A stretch of 64,000 nucleotides of DNA. It comes from Panacagrimonas sp. (GTDB taxonomy: Bacteria; Pseudomonadota; Gammaproteobacteria; Nevskiales; Nevskiaceae). The stretch lies in the NCBI RefSeq assembly GCF_020697055.1, contig NZ_JAJFBP010000005.1:62001-126000 (forward strand). Direction: 5' to 3'. This document shows positions 59,725-64,000 of this stretch, one piece after another; position 1 is the stretch's first letter, and the number at the start of each line of letters is the position of its first letter. Made by a program: the position numbers and the translations under genes. The notes under the pieces were generated by a model, which had not been told where the DNA came from, did not search any database, and worked only from the letters and a program-made list of their open reading frames with translations.

Positions 59725-60354
59725 ATGAGCGACTCCTGGGCGATCTTCGGCGCCGTCGTGGCGGCGCATGCGCTCGGTGTCTCCAGCCCCGGCCCCGATT
59801 TCGCCGTCGTGGTGCGCCAGACGCTCGCGCACGGCCGGCGCGCCGGCATCGCCACGGCGCTGGGCATCGGCAGCGGCATCCTGGGCCACGTCGGCTGGGG
59901 CATGTTCGGACTGGGATGGGCGGTGGCGCGCGCGCCGATGCTGCTCGAGGTGCTGCGCTACGGCGGCGCGGCGGTGCTGCTGTGGATCGGCGTCAAGGCG
60001 CTGCGCTCGCAGCCGCTATCGGCCGATGATGGACCGCGCACCGGCGCGCACGCGGAAGCGGCGCCGCTGCGCGCGTGGACGCTGGGGTTGGCCACCAACC
60101 TGCTCAACGCCAAGGCGATGCTGTTCTTCGTTGCGCTGTGTTCGAGCGTGATCGCCGCCGGCGCCACGCCGATGCTGCGCGGCCTGCTCGGACTGTGGAT
60201 GGTCGCCGCCACCGCGGCCTGGTTCGCGTTCGTGGCGTGGACCATCGGCCATCCGGCGGTGCGACGCCGGCTGCTCGCACACGCGCATCGCATCGACCGG
60301 GCGATGGGCGTGATCCTGATCGCGCTGGCGGCCTGGGTCGTGTTGGGCTTCTAA
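59725..60354 (+). CDS. LysE/RhtB family amino acid exporter
   Basis: 209 residues from ATG 59725, six hydrophobic segments. N-terminal ..AHALGVSSPGPDFAVVVRQTLAHGRRAGIATALGIGSG is the LysE/RhtB hallmark (S-P-G-P), and TNLLNAKAMLFFVAL is the second conserved block (N-x-x-N-x-K). Exports amino acids or derivatives; substrate not defined. Ten bp after the tandem GST-N gene and 29 bp before the channel-like gene. Confidence 0.9.
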   Translation: MSDSWAIFGAVVAAHALGVSSPGPDFAVVVRQTLAHGRRAGIATALGIGSGILGHVGWGMFGLGWAVARAPMLLEVLRYGGAAVLLWIGVKALRSQPLSADDGPRTGAHAEAAPLRAWTLGLATNLLNAKAMLFFVALCSSVIAAGATPMLRGLLGLWMVAATAAWFAFVAWTIGHPAVRRRLLAHAHRIDRAMGVILIALAAWVVLGF

Positions 60355-60383
60355 TCGATCGACTCCCCTGATCGGACCCGCCC

Positions 60384-61088
60384 TTGGCCAGCATCTGGAT
60401 CCTGCGCCGCATCGTCATCGCCAAGCACCATCCGTCCGCGGTGCTGCTCGCGGCACAGCTGGTGGGCGTGCTGCTCTACGCCCTGGTCGAGAACCTGCCG
60501 GGCGGGCGCGCGGTCCTCGCGGCGTTCGGCCTGGTCGTGCTCGGCGCGGCGCTGCAGGTCGTGCGCAACAGTCCGTGGTTCACGTGGCTGGGCAATGCGC
60601 TGGCCTTGATCGTGGTGGTACTGCTCGGCATCACGATGATCTGGCCGAGCACGCATCTGGACATCGCGGCGTCGACGGTTCTTGCGGTTTTCTATTTCTA
60701 CGCGGCGGGCGCGCTGATCGCCTACATGCTGCAGGACCAGACCGCGAGCCTCGACGAGTTCTACGCGGTGGGCGCCACCTTCACGCTGCTGGCCTGGGCG
60801 TTCGCGCACACGTACGTGGTGTGCCAGGCGCTGGTGCCCGGGAGTTTCGCCGGCGCGGTCAATGCCGGCGAAGCGCGCACCTGGATGGACCTGCTGTTCC
60901 TGAGCTTCACGATCCTGTCGGGCGTCGGGTTGGGCGACATCATGCCGCTGTCGCCGCTGGCACGAGCGCTGGTCATGCTCGAGGAACTGGCCGGGATCAT
61001 GTACATCGCGTTGGTGGTGTCGCGCCTGATCACGATGGCCTCCGCGCCGAAGAGGGCCGGAGCCGGGACCTCCGACGATGACGGTTGA
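60384..61088 (+). CDS. two-TM potassium-channel-like membrane protein
   Basis: 234 residues, TTG start (MASIWILRRIVIAKHHPSAVLLAAQ). Four N-terminal hydrophobic stretches, then FTILSGVGLGDIMPLSPLARALVMLEELAGIMYIALVVSRLI, the pore-loop plus last helix of Ion_trans_2 channels. The filter is S-G-V-G-L-G-D in place of T-V-G-Y-G-D, a tolerated variant seen in other bacterial members. Overlaps the next gene by 11 bp. Inner-membrane K+ channel inferred. Confidence 0.8.
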   Translation: MASIWILRRIVIAKHHPSAVLLAAQLVGVLLYALVENLPGGRAVLAAFGLVVLGAALQVVRNSPWFTWLGNALALIVVVLLGITMIWPSTHLDIAASTVLAVFYFYAAGALIAYMLQDQTASLDEFYAVGATFTLLAWAFAHTYVVCQALVPGSFAGAVNAGEARTWMDLLFLSFTILSGVGLGDIMPLSPLARALVMLEELAGIMYIALVVSRLITMASAPKRAGAGTSDDDG

Positions 61089-61932
61089 GCGCGCGCTGCA
61101 TCGGCGCTTCGCGTTGTCGCTGAGCGCCGCCAGCGGCGTGGTGCTGCGCAACGGCGTGGCGCTCGTCGTCGGCGACGATCGCGTGGGCCTGGACCGGTAC
61201 GACCTCTCCGATGGAGCGGCCCTGGCACCGATCCCGCTGCTGGCCGGTCACGGCGCCGATGCGACGCTGCCCAAGCCCGAAAAACCGGATCTGGAAGCGC
61301 TGGCCGAGTTCGGCGACGGCACACTCGTGGCGCTGGGCTCGGGCTCGCGGCCCAATCGCGACCGCGGCTTTCGCATCGCCGGCGCGCGCGTGCAGGCGCT
61401 CGATCTGTCGCCGCTCTACACGCAGTTGCGGCGCGACATTCCCGACCTCAACATCGAAGGCGCGGCGCTGGAATCCGGCGACACGCTGGTGCTCGCGCAC
61501 CGCGGCGTCGGCCGCAGCGATGCGAGCCAGCTGATCCGGCTCGACGCGCGGGTGCTGCGCGCTGCGTCACGTTGCGATTGGCCCGCATCGGCCCTGCTTG
61601 GCGTGCGCCACGTCGATCTCGGCGCGCTCGACGGTATAGCCCTGGCGTTCACCGATCTCGCGCCGGGACCCGACGGGGCGCTGCATTTCCTGGCGGCGGC
61701 AGAGGACACCGACGATCCGTATCGCGATGGGCAATGCCGCGGCAGCGTGCTGGGACGACTCGAGCACGATGGACGCGTGCGCACGCTTGCGCGGTTGAGT
61801 CCGGTGGTGAAGGCCGAGGGACTGGCGTACTCACATCGGTCCGGAGCGGACGACACGTGGGTCGTCGTCACCGACGCGGACGATCCGAGCCTGCGGGCGT
61901 GGATCTATGAGCTGCGAATCCCGCATCGGTAG
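61078..61932 (+). CDS. DUF6929-type beta-propeller-like protein
   Basis: 284 residues, starts MTVERALHRRFALSLSAASGVVLRNG. Pattern of 'KPDLEALAEFGDGTLVALGSGSRPNRDRG..' , LNIEGAALESGDTLVLAHRG, FTDLAPGPDGALHFLAAAED and KAEGLAYSH..TWVVVTDADDPS is typical of the esterase-like/phytase-like propeller family now named DUF6929. No signal peptide. Overlaps the channel gene by 11 bp. Function unknown. The TAG stop comes from the repeat at 61929. Confidence 0.75.
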   Translation: MTVERALHRRFALSLSAASGVVLRNGVALVVGDDRVGLDRYDLSDGAALAPIPLLAGHGADATLPKPEKPDLEALAEFGDGTLVALGSGSRPNRDRGFRIAGARVQALDLSPLYTQLRRDIPDLNIEGAALESGDTLVLAHRGVGRSDASQLIRLDARVLRAASRCDWPASALLGVRHVDLGALDGIALAFTDLAPGPDGALHFLAAAEDTDDPYRDGQCRGSVLGRLEHDGRVRTLARLSPVVKAEGLAYSHRSGADDTWVVVTDADDPSLRAWIYELRIPHR

Positions 61933-62007
61933 GGCGGGAAAGCGGCCGCGCATCCCGCCAGGGGATGCCGACCCCGACGAGATGCGCGGCTTTCAGCCGC
62001 TTTCCCG
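61929..62007. repeat. Dispersed repeat, family A copy 4
   Basis: GTAGGGCGGGAAAGCGGCCG.. with TAG at 61930-61932 as the stop of the DUF6929 gene. Right arm GATGCGCGGC..GCCGCTTTCCCG (61981-62007) is an inverted copy with a 7-bp insertion. Located between convergent genes. Confidence 0.82.
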
Positions 62008-62043
62008 ATCTGCACCGGATGGGCGATCGTGCGCCGCCGTCCG

Positions 62044-62676
62044 TCAAACCGGATTGGCGATCGCGCGCCACAGCATCTCGAACAGCACGTTGGCCTGGCG
62101 CGTCGGCGGATCCTTCATGCCGCGCACGACCCAGGCCTGCACGTTGCGCTGGATGACGCCGTAGATGAAATCCAGCAGCGTCTTTTCATCGACCTCGGCG
62201 GTGAGCACGCCGTTGGCGCGGCCTTCGGCGAGCACGCGGATGAAGACGCTGAACAGCGGGCGATGCTCGTAGCCGCCCGAGCGCCGCCAGGTGTTGATGT
62301 AGACCGAGCTCATCAGGATCTGCAGCACGCGCGGATTCTTTTCGAAGAAATCCAGCGCGACCCAGAACGTCTTGCGCAGGCGCTCCTTGTAGGCCTCGAT
62401 GCCCTGCAGGTGATCGAGCATCCGCGCCGCGAGGCGCTGCAACTGCGCATCGAGCGTCGAGAACAGCAGCGCTTCCTTGCTGCCGTAGTACTTGTAGATC
62501 GTCTGCAGCGAAACGTTGGCGCCACGCGCGATCTCGATCAGGCCGACGCGATGGAACTCGCGCTGGCTGAAGATGTCCAGCACGGCCTGCTCGATGCGCT
62601 CGCGGGTGGCGGGATCGAGCTGGGCCAGGTCGGGCAGCCGCAGCGCGGCGGCATGGGCGGGTTCGGGTCGGTTCAT
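62044..62676 (-). CDS. TetR family transcriptional regulator
   Basis: 210 residues. HTH at about 25-70: ATRERIEQAVLDIFSQREFHRVGLIEIARGANVSLQTIYKYYGSKEALLFS. The C-terminal ligand domain is all-helical. Divergent from the thiolase gene, so likely a fatty-acid-type regulator; ligand not known. Confidence 0.9.
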   Translation of the reverse strand: MNRPEPAHAAALRLPDLAQLDPATRERIEQAVLDIFSQREFHRVGLIEIARGANVSLQTIYKYYGSKEALLFSTLDAQLQRLAARMLDHLQGIEAYKERLRKTFWVALDFFEKNPRVLQILMSSVYINTWRRSGGYEHRPLFSVFIRVLAEGRANGVLTAEVDEKTLLDFIYGVIQRNVQAWVVRGMKDPPTRQANVLFEMLWRAIANPV

Positions 62677-62702
62677 CGCGAAGGTTCGGGAAGCGTCTGA
62701 CG

Positions 62703-62720
62703 GTAAGGATATTTACTATA
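62703..62720. promoter_or_regulatory. A+T-rich palindrome between TetR and thiolase genes
   Basis: GTAA-GGATAT-TTAC (62703-62716) followed by TATA. It stands out against the GC-rich surroundings and reads TATAGT (a -10) on the minus strand for the TetR gene. May hold the TetR operator and promoter. A hairpin GGCGCTCG/CGAGCGCC with T6 in the loop lies further on at 62790-62822. Confidence 0.4.
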
Positions 62721-62908
62721 CGAAAGTCGGGCGCCCGGTGTGGACCATTCCATCAGCATTGACCCTAGCCCCCCAGCCTAACTAAGCTCGGCGCTCGCGA
62801 TTTTTTCCTGGTGTCGAGCGCCTCCATCTTTCGGCGATAGCGACTTTGCCGTCGAGCCGCGGACACCCTTCCGTAACGCGCATTACCTTCCCCCTCCACG
62901 GAACCGAC

Positions 62909-64000
62909 ATGACCGACGCATACATCTTCGACGCCGTTCGCACCCCGCGCGGCAAGGGCAAGAAGGACGGCAGCCTGCACGAGGTCACGCCGATCCATCT
63001 GCTCGCCAACCTGTTCTGGGCGCTGCAGGACCGCAACCGCCTCGACACCTCGCAGGTCGACGACGTGGTGCTCGGCTGCGTGACGCCGGTCGGCGAACAG
63101 GGCGCGGACGTCGCGCGTGTGGCGGTGCTCTACGCCGGTTGGGACCAGAGCGTCGCCGGCGTCACGCAGAGCCGCTTCTGCGCCTCGGGCCTGGAGTCGG
63201 TGAACATCGCCGCGATGAAGGTGATGTCGGGCCAGGAAGACCTGGTCGTCGCCGGCGGCGTCGAATCGATGAGCCGATGGCCGATGGGTTCGGATGGCGG
63301 CGCGTGGGCGATGGATCCTCGCGTCAACGACAAGCTCGCGTTCGTTCCTCAGGGGATCAGCGCGGATCTGGTGGCTTCGCTGGAAGGCTTCTCGCGCCGC
63401 GACGTGGATTCCTTCGCAGCCGAGTCGCAGCGCCGCGCCGCCGCCGCCAAGGCCGCGAACCGGTTCTCGAAGAGCATCATCCCGGTGAAGGACATCAACG
63501 GCCTGGTCGTGCTCGATCACGACGAGACGGTGCGCGGCGACACCACCACCGATTCGCTGTCGAGCCTGAAGCCGAGCTTCGAGATGATGGGCCAGATGGG
63601 CTTCGACGCCACGGCGCTGCGCAAGTACACCACCGTCGAGAAGATCGACCACGTGCACCACGCCGGCAACTCGTCGGGCATCGTCGACGGCGCCGCGCTG
63701 ATGCTGATCGGCAGCAAGGAAAAAGGCGCTTCGCTGGGCCTGAAGCCGCGCGCGCGCATCCGCCAGGTCGCGGTCACCGGCAGCGAGCCCACGATCATGC
63801 TCACCGGCATCGGTCCGGCCTCGAAGAAGGCGCTCAGGAAGGCTGGCATGTCCGCCAAGGACATCGATCTTTTCGAGATCAACGAGGCTTTCGCCGCCGT
63901 GGTCATGCGCGCCGCGCGCGACCTGGACATCACGATGGACAAGATCAACGTCAACGGCGGCGCCATCGCGATGGGCCATCCGCTCGGTGCGACCGGCTGC
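62909..64000 (+). CDS. acetyl-CoA C-acyltransferase (thiolase), 3' end cut by the window
   Basis: 364 codons from ATG 62909 to the window edge, no stop yet. MTDAYIFDAVRTPRGKGKKDGSLHEVTP is the thiolase start. Nucleophile Cys in SRFCASGLESVNIAAMK; ..VVAGGVESMSRWPMGSD; the C-terminal part has LFEINEAFAAVV and NVNGGAIAMGHPLGATGC with the His of the active site. The last Cys-loop (C-x-G) lies past the window edge. Condenses or cleaves acyl-CoA in beta-oxidation or poly-hydroxyalkanoate precursor formation. Divergent from the TetR regulator across 232 bp. Confidence 0.94.
   Translation, partial: MTDAYIFDAVRTPRGKGKKDGSLHEVTPIHLLANLFWALQDRNRLDTSQVDDVVLGCVTPVGEQGADVARVAVLYAGWDQSVAGVTQSRFCASGLESVNIAAMKVMSGQEDLVVAGGVESMSRWPMGSDGGAWAMDPRVNDKLAFVPQGISADLVASLEGFSRRDVDSFAAESQRRAAAAKAANRFSKSIIPVKDINGLVVLDHDETVRGDTTTDSLSSLKPSFEMMGQMGFDATALRKYTTVEKIDHVHHAGNSSGIVDGAALMLIGSKEKGASLGLKPRARIRQVAVTGSEPTIMLTGIGPASKKALRKAGMSAKDIDLFEINEAFAAVVMRAARDLDITMDKINVNGGAIAMGHPLGATGC

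Overview
The window is a GC-rich, densely packed bacterial chromosome segment. Gene order and repeat content point to a gammaproteobacterium of the Xanthomonadales/Lysobacterales (or a close relative): the block hda - perM-like permease - DUF2066 gene - purM - purN - DUF3108 gene, with wrbA and a DUF2069 gene alongside, is typical of that order, and the intergenic spaces carry palindromic dispersed repeats of the kind common there. This is an inference from protein families and synteny; no rRNA or tRNA gene was found to fix it.

Layout. 1-6.2 kb: the tail of an ABC exporter, then a co-directional set encoding a DUF1302 outer-membrane barrel, a DUF1329 periplasmic protein, an MFS permease and a membrane-anchored TAXI-type binding protein (an envelope transport module of unknown substrate). 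6.2-12.5 kb: on the minus strand, a His-rich small membrane protein followed by an HME-type RND metal efflux operon (outer-membrane factor, adaptor, pump). 12.5-15.8 kb: a GFA-type zinc protein, an arylamine N-acetyltransferase-like protein, a double winged-helix regulator and a beta-propeller protein. 15.8-16.6 kb: a scar made of two decayed genes. 16.7-23.5 kb: cysteine synthase, a DUF1631 protein, sulfotransferase, dienelactone hydrolase, acyltransferase and SDR genes. 23.5-26.3 kb: [2Fe-2S] ferredoxin and an unusual P450 divergent from an AraC regulator. 26.3-31 kb: Dps, an orphan oligopeptide-type ATPase, an M48 protease lipoprotein, a DUF4864 protein and cysS. 31-40 kb: the giant NAD-glutamate dehydrogenase divergent from mutS, a small lipoprotein and serA. 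40-44 kb: thioesterase, CsbD and BON stress proteins, dinB, MAPEG protein. 44-48.5 kb: proS, a lytic transglycosylase that seems to start at CTG, a LysM lipoprotein and a Tyr/Pro/Ser-rich exported protein. 48.6-55.9 kb: wrbA, DUF2069, hda, permease, DUF2066, purM, purN, DUF3108 and a Nudix/metallo-beta-lactamase fusion. 55.9-62 kb: a BamE-like lipoprotein, a voltage-sensor-only protein, an unknown large lipoprotein, a tandem thioredoxin-fold (GST-N) protein, LysE exporter, K+-channel-like protein and a DUF6929-type protein. 62-64 kb: a TetR regulator divergent from a thiolase that runs off the end.

Most of the window is core metabolism and envelope biology; I see no prophage, insertion sequence, CRISPR array or secretion locus. 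The least ordinary signals are: a dispersed palindromic repeat whose TAG serves as the stop codon of five genes, in one case of both genes of a convergent pair; several fused or stripped-down domain architectures (Nudix-MBL, tandem GST-N, voltage sensor without pore, double winged helix); a P450 with Asn at the usual oxygen-activation Thr; and the DUF1302/DUF1329/MFS/TAXI module.
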